A stretch of DNA of 64,000 nucleotides from Luidia sarsii (taxonomy: Eukaryota; Echinodermata; Asteroidea; Paxillosida; Luidiidae), in contig OX465111.1 of the NCBI GenBank assembly GCA_949987565.1, forward strand, positions 2,466,494 to 2,530,493. Reading direction: 5' to 3'. Under the pieces are notes generated by a model, which did no database searches, was not told the origin of the DNA, and was given only the letters and a program-made list of their open reading frames with translations. Each line of letters begins with the position of its first letter. The stretch's first letter is position 1. Positions 11,478 to 25,000 of this stretch are shown here, piece by piece. A program made the position numbers and the translations under genes.

Positions 11478-12440
11478 GGTACGTGCAATTGTGTGGATTC
11501 CCCACGAAGTACCAGTACATTATTTTCTCATTCAAGCACTCAATGACAAACACAATTTTTGTTTTAAATATCTCAAATTTAGGACATCATTAATGCATTT
11601 CCTCCACTAAAAAATCCAAACAAACAAATTTATCACAAAATACACTCACTGCACAGATCAAGGAAGTAACGATGATTCAATTCTTAAGTCCAGTAACACA
11701 ATTGTTGCCTTAGTCAGTATATTTTCATTTTCGAAAAGAACAAATTCAAGAGAACTGTTTTATTACAATATTTTGTCATGAAACATGTGGTAGACATAAG
11801 TGGTATAATGCCCTGGGTAATGAGTGAAAAAATCTAATTTAATTCCTTTTTTTCTTTTTAGACTTTTTTAAAGTCTGGTTCAATTTTGCAGTTCCGTTCA
11901 GAGCCCACTAGGCCCTAAGTATTTCATTGGGAGTTGCTTCCGGATCAAGATTTTACTAAGCATGGTTGATTTGCAGAGTCTACTTACCAATTTATCAGGA
12001 AAACCATAACTATATACACAATTAAACACTTGAAAACACAGATTTCAGGTCCAAGGGGATAAAAGGTTTAAACAAGATTTTAAAAAATGTACTGACTTAA
12101 ACAATTTGAGTAAAATCACAATTGTGTGCATCATTACCATTTTTACATGCAGTTTTTAAAACCAGTGTTATCACTTTCAAAAAATATAAAAATTGCAAAC
12201 CTAATGGAATTTTTACCTAAACTACTACCTGACTACTTAAATAAAATTGTGTACATTTCATCTGTACATAAAAATTTTAAAAGGATTTTCAAGATTGTCT
12301 CCAAGACTTTTACAGGATATTCAAGGACTTAAGGATTTTTCTGGTTTCTACTGCAAAGAGCCAAAGATATTTCCCACAGCTGCAAGGACTTCCAGGTTTT
12401 CCCATTTCTATTGCCAAAAGCCAAGCATTTTGCCAGAATA
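11478..12440. other. Region downstream of gene A
   Basis: AT-rich, with no coding evidence. It may contain the distal 3' UTR of gene A (minus strand), but I could not fix a polyadenylation signal. Confidence 0.4.
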
Positions 12441-12469
12441 ACTTCCAGGACTATTCAATGTCCAATTCT

Positions 12470-12910
12470 TTCCCACCAATTTGTTCCTCAGACTTCCGGA
12501 AATTCCAAGTTTTCCCATTTCCCCTGGCCTGAGAAGAGCCACAGGTGCTATTCAATGCCCAATTCTTTCCAACCAATTTGTTCCTCAGACTTCCAGGACT
12601 TCCAAGTTTTCCCATTTCCCCTGGCCTGCAAAGAGCCACAGGTGCTATTCAATGCCCAATTCTTTCCAACCAATTTGTTCCTCAGACTTCCAGGACTTCC
12701 AAGTTTTCCCATTTCCCCTGGCCTGCAAAGAGCCACAGGTGCTATTCAATGCCCAATTCTTTCCAACCAATTTGTTCCTCAGACTTCCAGGACTTCCAAG
12801 TTTTCCCATTTCCCCTGGCCTGCAAAGAGCCACAGGTGCTATTCAATGCCCAATTCTTTCCAACCAATTTGTTCCTCAGACTTCCAGGACTTCCAAGTTT
12901 TCCCATTTCT
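12470..12910. repeat. 97-bp tandem array in the probable 3' UTR of gene A
   Basis: About 4.5 nearly identical units. Each carries TTTCCCCTGGCCTGCAAAGA, GCCACAGGTGCTATTCAATG and CCAATTTGTTCCTCAGACTT. The array begins about 65 bases past the gene A stop, so the transcript probably carries it in its 3' UTR. Open frames through it are shadows. Confidence 0.93.
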
Positions 12911-12974
12911 ATTGCCACAACTGTTCTTTTCTATGTTTGAGGAGAGCAACTGAGAAGACTGTCTGCTGCCCTCT

Positions 12975-13081
12975 CTATTCCTTTTGGTCCATTTTGTTCT
13001 TCTTCCCGACTATTCCCATGAGTTCCTTGGACATGTAGTAAGGTTTCTCCGGAGAGCCATCGTGCCTCTCAAGATCCTCAA
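12975..13081 (-). CDS. SLC44A2-like: Gene A exon 21 (terminal)
   Basis: Acceptor CTTTCAG. It encodes [20 protein letters not shown] and [15 protein letters not shown], then TAG at 12975-12977. Confidence 0.95.
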
Positions 13082-16000
13082 CTGAAAGTGGAAAAGGAAA
13101 ATAAAAATAAATCTGTTTTATACAGGATACAAACACTCACTGGAAAAGTTATGGATTTTTATTTAAAAATTTGACTGGATAAAGATATGAAGTCATACTT
13201 CTAGTTCAATGCATCAGCCTCCTATCAGCCCTTAGGTGGGGCCTTCTTAAAAATATTAACTATCGTTGCAGCCTCCAGACACCAAGTTGGTAGATTTTGA
13301 CAGAAGTTTAAGCTTACTGCGTTCCTGTCATACAATACTTAACAAGATACTTGAGGAAATAGAAAATCCAAAATAGGAACAACAATATTATTGGGGTATT
13401 GTACAATCAGAAGTATAGGTGACTAAATGAATAAGTAAAGGAGATTTGAAGCAGGGAGATATGTTACAGCAAGCATATACTTTAGTGTTGGTAGGATTAT
13501 TATTTGACTTACGGAAGCACAGGAAGAGTGTATCCACTGCCATGTCATAGACACTGAAGAAGCATTTGGCTATGAAGTATGTCCCCACAGTGATGATCTG
13601 AGAAGGGAAGACAAAGAGGGAAACCTTTAATTCAACAAATCCAAAGAAATGACAGTTGATCACATACTAATCTTCCGAAATTCAGAGTGTAGTTCACTAT
13701 GTTACAGAAGGAGTATGGTTTAGGCATAATAATAATAGCAATGGTATGTTCATACACTGGTAATGGTTACAGTTTCAACTGCTTGCTCCTTGAAATAGGG
13801 ATAAGGTTGATATAGCCAGAGTAGTATACTCTGCTATACTAGAAGAGGCCATCTTGAATGCAATATGAACACCATTTCCTCACTTTACAGTTAAGTCCTC
13901 TTATGTTACTGCACATTATAAATCACACCATTGATGTGTTCTTTAATACAAGACAATTATCAAAGCTACCAACTGCATTATCAGTCCAAGGCAAGTGTGT
14001 GTAACTTCCTTGCACAAATAGGTTGGTAAAACTTTGATCAAAAGAAGTGGCCGACAAAAATGCTGCAGACTGCTTACTGAACTACATGACCAGAAAAGGC
14101 GATTCTCAAAGATGTAGAAGACCCGACATACATGTACATGTATCAATCCAGTGCTCAACCTTAGCACTAGCCCGACGGTCATTGTCTAGTAAAAACAGAT
14201 GCGAGCTAGTAAAATGACCCACTTTGCTAGCCCGGCGGACTAGTAAAAAGTAGATAGCGGTGTGGCGGCAAAAAACAATGCGGGTGGGGATGAGAAAGTA
14301 GAAACTAATAATTTGTTTACAAGTAAAACTTGCTGAGGGCTAGCAAAAAACTAAATTTACTAGCCCGGTGGGCTAGTTAAAAAAAACTTAAGCGTGAGGC
14401 TTGCAATCCCAGCAGAAACCTTCTCAAAGAAAGCATCTGCTGGATTTAAAAGGTCAGGATCTCTGATTTATTTTTTTAAAGTTGTCAGTTCTTAGGAAGT
14501 GATATTTGCTTGCATTAATCTTGTGTCAAAAACCACAGTTATGGAATGTTTTGAATGTGCTGAAAAGACACAAGAGTAAATCATATTCATCTTCTTTTGA
14601 AGAATCAGTATGTATCTCAGTTGTTAGTACCTGTGTTCACTACATTCTATAGGAGTCATTGATGTCTTATTTTGCCTTTGAGAAAGGTCCTGATAGGATC
14701 AACACCTCAGGCCCTCTTACTTTGAGATTTATGTTTTGCAGGTCATTTTAGTCAGTGAGCAGTTTGCAGCAGTTTTTGTATTAACTTCACTGAGGTTTTA
14801 TTTGATGAGTTGGCACATTACAAGTTATCATCGTTATCCTCACTATTGTTAACATTTGAGTAATGGACTGTTCGTTGACTACCAATGAATGAAGGACAGT
14901 GTATGCTTCTTAAGGAGTTGAAATCAGCCAGACTCACAAAGATGGGCACCCAGTAGTAGTTGAGAGTGGGGACGGTGATGTAGGCCGACACCCAGGTGAT
15001 CTGGTTGGTGAAGTAAAAGAAGGAGGTCACGGACACTGCACCCACGATGAAGAGTTCACCCAGGAAGATCAGAAAATCTGTCAGCTTGTTGATGACTGCA
15101 ACCCTGCATCGCCAGAAAGACATCAATACCACAATTAGTCTACAACAACCACTCAACATACAGCAGTCATCATTTTCTTTCAAAGTCACTTCACACAGGG
15201 ACCAATTTCATAGAGCTGCTTAAGCACCAACATTTGGTTAAGCACAAAAAGTCATGATTCACAAGATCATCTTGCCAACAAAAAAAATCCATTTTGTTTC
15301 ATGCTAATTATAAAAGAGTGGAACACAAGTCAAAAGCGATTGACATCACATCAAAGTGCGGTTGGCAATCCTGTTTGAACAAGGAAGACTTTCCCTGCTT
15401 AGCAGATTTTCAAGCTTAAGCGGCTCTATGAAATTGGGCCCTGACCACACTTCACTGCCCATGACAACTATGCAGGGGCTTTTGTGTCATGCCATTTTCA
15501 AAATTCACTAAATAATCGGGAACAATAAATACCTATGAAATAAAATAAATGAGTACATCAAGTATACAAGCGAGGCAAACCAGCACAAACTAACTTTACT
15601 AAATAGTTTTGTGATTGGCTGAAATTTAGACAATAGCAGTGTCCAAATTCGAAAAGCCTGGCACACATAGCAGCTTCACTGGTGCCATGTCAATAACCAA
15701 ACAAACCAAGCATAGATACATTATGATTCTTCATTTCAAGTTTTTACAGTATCAATGTGCGATTAGCTAGTTTGCCCTTTCTAATGTGTAGTATGCTTGA
15801 TCCCTTTCCCTTCGTGGAAAAAAAGGGGGAGTTGGGGGGTTCAAATCCCACCCTAGCCAAGTGAGTTCTTCATGTTACAAGTCTTTACGACGTACTGATT
15901 ATACAGTGCTAAACTGAACGTTGTTCAAGAAAAACCACTCTAGGAATAAACAGACAAAGGAACATTGATCGATGTTGCTACTTGCTTTTATCATTCAAGC

Positions 16001-19000
16001 AAAACAAAACCTGATATATATATAAGCGTTTGTCAAAACATCAACAATATAAAAATACAAATCAACACAAATCAAGGTCAAATCAAAGTTAAAGCTCAAT
16101 TGGCAGTTCGCTGAGCCAAGATCAAAACCTGATTAGAAGTTGGGAATGGAATTTGGACCTCACCCTGTGGTGTAAAGTACCAACACTATATTGCCTCTGC
16201 TATCAAGACATTGGGTAGGGTCTCCCAAATGATCATCTATTTTTGCAAGGTGGTCAGTCAGAAGCAATTGAATATCAGGGGTGAAATGTCTCCAGGTATA
16301 GAATCCCATTTTGTTATTCAAGCAAGGGGTGGTGTGGATAGAGATAGCTTACCTGACAATGTTTCTAAGGAGCAAGAAGAAAGCATTCTTGGCCGATGTG
16401 CAGAAATTCTCACCGTATATGGCAATCTGTCCAGATGAAAGGGGTAAGAAAGAGAGAGATCATCAATCAACTGCAGTCATATACAATGATATACTTTGTC
16501 AATAGGGGTAACACACAAAGAGGTTAAGCCCAAAGGAGTTAACATACCAGGGGTGGATATCACAACGCCTTTACAATGCGGAGGCCATAATGTGCATCAC
16601 TGGTCATCTTGTGATTGATCTTAAGTTACGATGGGTTCGGTGAAATCAACCCCAGGAGAAAGTCAACAAGGGTAATATATATGAGGAGATTGTAAGTCAA
16701 GTGGGCTTAATACCGTATATACAGTAAATAGTGAGTCAGTTACTCAGCAAGATAGTACACAAGAAAACACTGAGTAAATATGGGTTGATCTTAAAATTTA
16801 GTGGGCCTGACGTTTCGATCCTAGCAGGACCTATTCACTCTCCCCCTTCCTTCGTGTACATGTATCTGTTTTGTCCTTGTCACTCTGCCTTTGAGGAAGG
16901 TCCTGCTAGGATTGAAACGTCGGGCCCACTAAATTTTAAGATTTACATTTTGGTAATTTTGGTCAGTAAGCAGTTTGCAACATTTTTGTATATCACCTTA
17001 AATAAGGGTTGAAATAAAAGGAGATGTTTACTTAAGTCAACATAGTAATAAAGAAAGAGAAGGTATGGTTGATATCAAATTAAATAGTTTGTCAGGGTGA
17101 TCAACAAAGCTTATATTTAGTCAAAAGGTGGGACTAAGCCAGCAAGATAACATGTTATAAAGAGATATTTTGGCAAATAGGGGTTAACATAAATTAGATA
17201 GTAAAACAGTAAGTCAGATAGTAATACATTTGTAGAAAGAGATAATAAAGAAAGGAGGCATCTGCTTACCAGGATGTAGGCATTCTTATTCAAGAATCGC
17301 ATGAACTTCTCCAGACACCAGAAGCAGCACTTGAGGCATTTGAGGAGAAACTTGACTGCCTGGTTCTCCTTGCCTAAATGGTAAGAATAGAGATGGAGAT
17401 ATACGATCTAGTTAATGGTTGAATTGCTTCTGACTGGCACCTCATCCTGACTAGTTGACCATTTGAGGCCACCATCTAAGGGCTGGATAGCTCAGATTGG
17501 AAGAGTGCTTGTACACAAAACCAGAGGTCTCAGGTTCAAATCCCGGTCCAGTCAAACTTTACTTTGCCATTTTTTTTCAATTTGTTCAAAAGTTCCCAGT
17601 CAGTTTTCCATTGATTTGTTCGTCAAGCAAAAACAATTAGATTGGCATGAGGGGGTAATCATATGATTAGAGGTAATCATGATTAACAGCAATGCAGGTT
17701 TGCATTTTACAACAAGTAAAAAGCACTGAGCCAGGGTTTTATCTGATCGGTTAAAAACCACCGACAATTCGAACCCAAACTCCTGCCTTCGAGTATATAT
17801 TTACCCACTTGACTACCGAGCTGGTCGAGATTATCTGATGTGGTGGATATGAACTTGCAGCTACATGTAATTGCCACACATTAATGTTTTTGTGTCTGTG
17901 GGCCATGCATTTAGACATGGCCATACATATACAGTTTATTACTGATGATTTATCATACTTGGATTAATCAACACATCTTCAAATCCATCAAGTACACTCT
18001 CAAATGGCGCTGTGGTACAACCTTCAAAACAATGTCAAGATTTAAACACCAATTTAACTGAAACACCAAGTGAAATTTCCAAGCACATGGCCACAGTGTA
18101 CGGTAAGTTGATAATAATAAGCCTCAATTACTTTCACACATTTCACAGGATTAATTATTCACACTACTTTTGAGGTTTAAGGCACTGGAGGCACGGTACA
18201 ATTGCCTTATCTTTAACAAAGTTGCTATATACCGCCCTCTGGAGACCCTGCCTTCCTATGCATCTCTGCACAAGCTCATCATGACGTACCTTTCAGCTTG
18301 GCCTCCACGTACTCCAGCATAGTACGTATGATCTGGATGAGGGCAATGATGAGAGAGCCAAAGGCTATGGAGCCAAGGTGATATCTACAGGACACAGATA
18401 AATAGTGTAATAAGTTTTTCTTGCACGAAGGATTATAACATTCCACAGAAACCCCTACTGACACTCATAGAACCTTTGATTGACCCACAAACTACAATAA
18501 TAACTACTATAACAAACAATGAAGTAACAAAAGAATCATAAAAAATGATGCAACCCCTGGATCGAGTTTTGATCAAGTGGTATTACGAATAAATCTGAGT
18601 CCGAGGGGGCCCTGCAGATATAATGTTGCATATTATAGACAATGAAGGATCTAGAGGGATCTAGAGGGATCTTGAGGGATCTTGATGGATCTTGAAGTAT
18701 CTTGGGCCGGATACAGGGATCTGGGGAGATCTTGAAGTTTACTGAAGTTTATTGAGGGATCTTGGGGGATCTTGGGGATCTTGGGGGATCTTGGGGGATC
18801 TTGGGGGATCTTGGGGGATCTTGGGGAATCTTGGGGAATCTTGGGGGATCTTGGGGGATCTTGGGGGATCTTGGGGGATCTTGGGGGATCTTGGGGATAC
18901 AGGGATCTTGGGGATACAGGGATCTTGGGGGATTTTGGGGATACAGGGATCTTGGGGATCTTGGGGATCTTGGGGATACAGGGATCTTGGGGGATTTTGG

Positions 19001-22000
19001 GGATCTTGGGGGATCTTGGGGGATCTTGGGGGATCTTTGGGGATCTTGGGGATACAGGGATCTTTGGGGATCTTGGGGATACAGGGATCTTGGGGGATTT
19101 GGGGGATACAGGGATCTTGGGGGATTTGGGGGATACAGGGATCCAGGGGATTTTGGGGATACAAGGATCTTGGGGGATTTTGGGGATACAGGGATCTTGG
19201 GGGATTTTGGGGATACAGGGATCTTGGGGGATCTTGAAGTTTATTTAAGTTTATTGAGGGATCTTGGGGGATCTTGAGGGATCTTACCTGATGGCTCGAT
19301 AGAAGGACTTGGCCAGAGGGAAGGCAGGGATGTCATTGGGCTTAGTGAAGGCCCAGTAGTAGGAGGCAAAGGCCCCTGCCAGGGTGACCTGGCCCAGGGC
19401 TATGGCAAAGTTCAGCAGCCAGAACAGGCCAAAGAGGTTATAGATCTGCATGTAGAGGATGTGGTCTGGCAGGGAATAGGACTGGAAGGAGCAGATGGCC
19501 GAGGTGTTTGGGTACAAGGTGGAGAAAGTCTGCGGGAAAGAGGGGGAGACCATACAGGCCATCAAATAATAGCAGAATAGTAGGATTGGGTTGCAAGGCA
19601 ATAACAGCTGCAGAATGATGATAAGGAAGGCTTTGAAATACCCTCCAAAATGGAAGAATCATTAATACACAAAGTGAGGAATGGCTGCATAATTGAACCA
19701 AAATGCAATGTATATAACAATAACAATCGCAGCAGTGTAATTTTTTTTAATAAGAGAAAATACCATTACAATACATTTAATTTTTATTCATATCATTTGA
19801 ATTTGCTGATATGCAGGATAAAAATATATTTTCAAAAGGAAAGTAGCGTGTATGCTTTAATAACAGTAAATGAAAAGGATGCATGAAAGAGATTACAGGC
19901 TTAAAATCTAAGGCTTAGATTGGAAACTGGCTCACATCCATGTCACAGGTGTCATTGTCAGCAGGGGCTGTGGATGTGTCATTGTCATTGTAGACGGTGT
20001 AGACAGCCTGGTGGGATGTGGCCAAGAAACTGCACAGTAGAACGGTCAAGGAAATGTACAGGTGACATGACAAAAAGAGGCATAACTGACACTGCACAGC
20101 CTCACGGACTGCATGCTTGTTTGGAACAAGTTGGCACTGAGTGGTACCCCTTCTCTTCAAACACTTTGTCTGAGGTTTCAATCCACACCAATGTGATTTA
20201 TGCTTCCATGCTTGAACACAAATCTGGCCCTCAACAAAGATGGAAGCTCAGGCCAATAGGTAATACCTCCCAAGATTCATCTGCTTTTTTTAAACAGCTC
20301 ATCATCTTCCTTAGGGGTTGGTTTGTACCGTAACCTTAACATCAAATAACGCTCCCAACTTGCATGACCTGTGAAAAGGGAATCTCAAGTTTCAAACCCC
20401 ATCACCACAAAACAACACAAGTTTATCTACTTATAAAAGACTCTGGCCAGGCAATTCCTGTGAATTAAAAAAAATCTAAATAGCACACCTCATATTGGTA
20501 CAGAAAACGATATGAGAGTTTCCTGTTTAGAGATATTTGAAAGTTTCCTGTTTAGAGATAATTGAAAGTTTCCTGTTAAGAGATATTTAAAAGTTTCCTG
20601 TTAAGAGATATTTGCAAAAGGATACACAGCGATGGTAACCCAGATGCCGAAGAAGCCAGCCTGAAGTGCATAAGGAAATAGGGGCCACAGAAGTGTAGAC
20701 AACATCTTGCCCACAGCCCTGCAAGCAAACAGAGGGATAATTAAGAAATGAAGTGACTTGAATGGTCAGAAACAAACAAAGCTCATTATGTTAGAGGACA
20801 GGACATTTCAATCCTGCTAGGACTGAAAGTGATATACAAAAATGTTGCAAACTGCTTACTGACTAAAAATTACAAAAATGCAAATCTCAAAATTTAGTGG
20901 GCCTGATGTTTTGATCCTAGCAGGACCTTTCCCCTCTGCCTTTGAGAAAGGTCTTGTTAGGATCAAAAGGTCAGGCCCACTAAATTTTGAGACCTGCTGG
21001 ACTGCTAATTTTTAAGATTTGAAATGTATATGAAACAAAATGTTGCAAACTGCTTACTGACTTAAATGACCAAAAATGCAAATATCAACGATTAGGAGGG
21101 CCTGATCCTAGCAGGACCTTTCTCAAAGGCAGAATGATTGGAAAGTACACAAATGGTTATAGATATGATATGATATGATGAGGTTTTGCATTAATGATTC
21201 AGTAACTGGACATGCTCCTGTGGCAGAGGGATTGGAACTGTGGGTTTAAGGAACTTCAGGCGATGAGGTACTGGATCTTGGGCAAAGACGATGGTGTCAT
21301 CCTTGGTGGTATTGCCATTGTTGGGGGAGTGTACGTATGTCTTGGAGAGGATTGAGACTGACTGTATGGGGGTTGGGTTCTTCCTTTACCTGCTTCCTTC
21401 CTTGATCAGAGAGACAGCTACCCTGATGCGATTGCAGAGACACAGCGTGGTCAGCAGCAAGATGATCAACAGAACAGCCAAGATGATGCCTGTCAACACA
21501 GAGACACCAAGCAATTACAATCCCGTCCAAGACTGCATGAGGAACCCACAATTGGTTTTCATTTTTCATTCATTTAGTGATGCACAACATTTGCAATTAG
21601 GATCTTCATCCTGGATGTGGACATCTAAATCAGGGCTAAATACTGCAACCTTTTTTATAGTGCCTGATTTAACCGGCTGTGGCTGCAAATCACACACGAG
21701 TCTTTGAAAGTTATTAACTGCATTCAATGACCACAGAATTGTGTGCTATTCTCATCAAAGGACACAATGGCTTTGGATATGGATTTAGTAGGTTGGACAG
21801 ACTGATCCTGTTGTGATGTATTTTCTGTAAGCAGAAATTTTGAAATTGAAATTGTGGACTCACCGAATACGAGCCAGGTTGTCTGCAGTCGCAGGTAGCT
21901 GGAAAGGTCACTGGTAAAGGTGAGGGCAGCATCCGAGCCCTCTACGTTGGCCAAGCTGGTATACTGCTGCCAGCATGAGTACATACCTGAGACAGGGAAC

Positions 22001-25000
22001 CAGGCAAGTTATTCAATCATCAAATATCACAAGACTGGAGGAAGAGTATCTTACTTGGAAGCATGGCAGGCCATAAAATAAGGTTTGGTCTTTCTACTCA
22101 TCCTGATGTACATGTATCTCAACTGTTTATACTTAGTTATCGGTTATTTTTCTACATTGATTATCTTATATTCTATCACATTCTTGTATTGTATTGTATT
22201 CAATTGCAGTGTATTTTGTAAACCAGTGGCAGCATTGAAATAAATGTTATGTTATAAAAAAAAAATGTTTAAAAACACAGGTCACAACTAAATTTATACT
22301 AATGGCCAACCACATATTCATGACTCAATCATATCTAAGTCATTATACCCATACTGATGAGTCTTCAGGTTACTAATCATAGCCAAATGACTGTTCCATA
22401 CTCATGACGCTCATGGCCAAGTACTCATAAAAGTCACTCTCATGGGTATGTGACTTCATTCATACTCTCGGCCAACCAATTGTGCTCATAACAACAGTGT
22501 TGAGGGGTGGGGGAGAGGCTGAACAGGGTTGGGTGGAGCTCATGGGTGTGGCTAAGGTGGGTTGGGCCGGTTCATAGGACTTACCCAAGCCCAGCAGCAC
22601 ATGGAGTCCAATGAGTGTAAGCCAGGTAATGATACCAGCCAGCCAGCGCATCAGGATGATGAAGAGCAAAGACAGCAGCATGCCTACACCCAGACCACTG
22701 TCATCAGGAGAAAAAGACAAGAGATGTCAGTAAACTATCACGTTCATGTTTAAGATGTCTTCACTAGAAAGCGGGAGGCGCAGGATTCAATCTCACCCTA
22801 GCTGCCTATATTTTGTCAGCAAGCAATCAGGCAAAACACAAAATGCTCCCACAATCATACATCTATAAATCATGTCAACAAATGAAACAAATAAAACAAT
22901 ACCATGAAAAACAAAAGGCATAGTTTACTCAGCTTGATTTTAAAAAATGGAAATTAGTTTTTAAAAATTATAATCTGGTTGACAAATTATAATTATAATT
23001 TATTCTAATCTATTAAAGAGGATTAGGGTTTGTGTTTCTGCCTTGTAAAAAGTTGTGGATTCAAATTCAAGTAAAATGCTCACCCAAGTATCAGGTACCA
23101 GGAATTGACAACGTCTTCAAAAAGAATTTCCACCAGAGATGAAAAGGTTAGGATGAGGCTGGCCGCACTGGAAGAAGGGAAGGGAAAAAATAAAGCAATG
23201 AGGTTTTAAAAATAAAATGTCAGAGGGCAGGATCTTTCTAAAACGTTGAGAAAGGTCTTGCTAGGATTGAAATAGTCGCTTTGTGAGCGCAAACATTTTG
23301 TGAAGTCATGTCTTACAGAAATAGGCCCAAACCAAAGTTCCACTTCTAACAAGCATGCGATATTCAGTATGCAAGTCAAACACAATCAACAATGAATTTC
23401 TGATGGGTAACATTGTTTTAACCATGGACGATTTTTCATACATTTTTCGCTTAAGCAGCTCAATGAAATTGGGTCCTGGTCTGTCTCAGCCACCATTCAG
23501 ACAGAGCCCAAGGTGTTCTATCAGCCCTACTTACTCAGAGAAGAGCTCGTAGGCGGTAGAGCTGTTGAAGGACTCGCCATTGGCTGTCTCGATGGTCTCA
23601 TTGCTGGTGGAGAAGGCTTCCGCCACCGTGCTAGCCGAGTCCACCAGGAAGGAAGGAACACAGCGCGATCCATCTACGCATGGCAGAACCACAAGAGATG
23701 AAACACTCAGGAGGAGAGACCTCATATTCAGGACCTTACTTTGTGAAGGGTGCCCTCAAGTACAGGCCGAAATAAAAGTGGACAAACCTTTGCACGCTGC
23801 ATACACTATGAACATCTAAACCGTGAAAAAGGGGTGAAAATGTAATTTCGCCGTGAAACTAAAAAGTCACTGTGGTTTCATGGTGCATTTGACAGTGAAT
23901 TCACCATGAAAATAATCACCTCTCTGACCTGATAAGGACATCTTCAGGTCACTAAAGAGACAGTGAAAAAACCCGTGAATATCTAGGGTGGCAAGCTCCA
24001 GCCTTGAGGGATGGTTAATTCAATTACCAGTAGGGACCACCAGCCCCTATAGAGGTACTGTATGATGGCCTTGTACCTGTCACTCCCAGATACTTCTAAA
24101 TTGCCTCTAGCCATTTACCACCAGGAATGTGGCCTGGGAAACCACTGGTGAAAACACCGTGAAAATGACTTGGCTAACTGTGTGCCATGAAATAGGGGTG
24201 AAAACACGGTGAATTTTCTTTTCACGGCTAAATGACATTTTCACCCTATTTTCACGGTTTAGATGTTCATAGTGATAGTGATGGCAGCAATACATTAGAG
24301 GTTAATTGGCTCTAAAGTAACTCACTCCGTAGGCATTTCTGTTTCAACAAACCTATATTAATGTGTCATTTGTGTAAAGATTATAGAATTCTCAGTTAAT
24401 GATCAAGGGTCCCAGTTATCAGGGTTATCAAAACTAATTAATGACTCATTTAGTGAAATGATAATACAATGTACATCTTGCACATAAGATAATATCCAGT
24501 AGATAACAATCATAACTCACAATCTACACTCTTGAGGTAGTAAGACGCACATTTCTCATCATTAAACATGGCTACCATTCCATCATAGCCTTGCTGTAAA
24601 ACAGAACAGAGGGAATTGTAGAATGAATGATAGACAACATGACCATTACAGTTACTACATCAAATGGAATTATCAGATTATTGGATAATTCTTGATATAT
24701 TGTAGAATGGAAAACAATTGATCGAATGAAAGACTGATTGCAGTTTGCCTGACTGCAAGAATGTTTGAGGAAACAACTGTCTATTGCTAAGAATGACCTA
24801 GTGTAAAGCTAAATTGGCATGATTACTTGGATAAACAAATGGTCAGTTGATTCATCAAATGGTAAATCCACTGATTGTTTTGTTGATTGGTCCATCAATG
24901 GACTGATTGATTGATTGTTTTGTTGATTGATAAATTGACTGATTAACTGATTGACTAATTGACTGACTGACTGATTGACAGACTCCCTGGGTAACCAACT

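Noticed and set aside
12411..13038. Plus-strand 185-codon frames over the 97-bp array
   Set aside because: Shadow of a tandem repeat antisense to the gene A 3' end; no domain or splice support.
17481..17553. Functional tRNA gene
   Set aside because: Acceptor stem and boxes are good, but the anticodon stem does not pair and the surrounding 200 bases recur elsewhere, so it is a SINE head.
18739..19277. Open frames encoding Gly-Asp-Leu-Gly-Gly or Pro-Gln-Asp-Pro repeats
   Set aside because: All frames of a G-rich minisatellite are open; it lies between two supported exons and is intronic.
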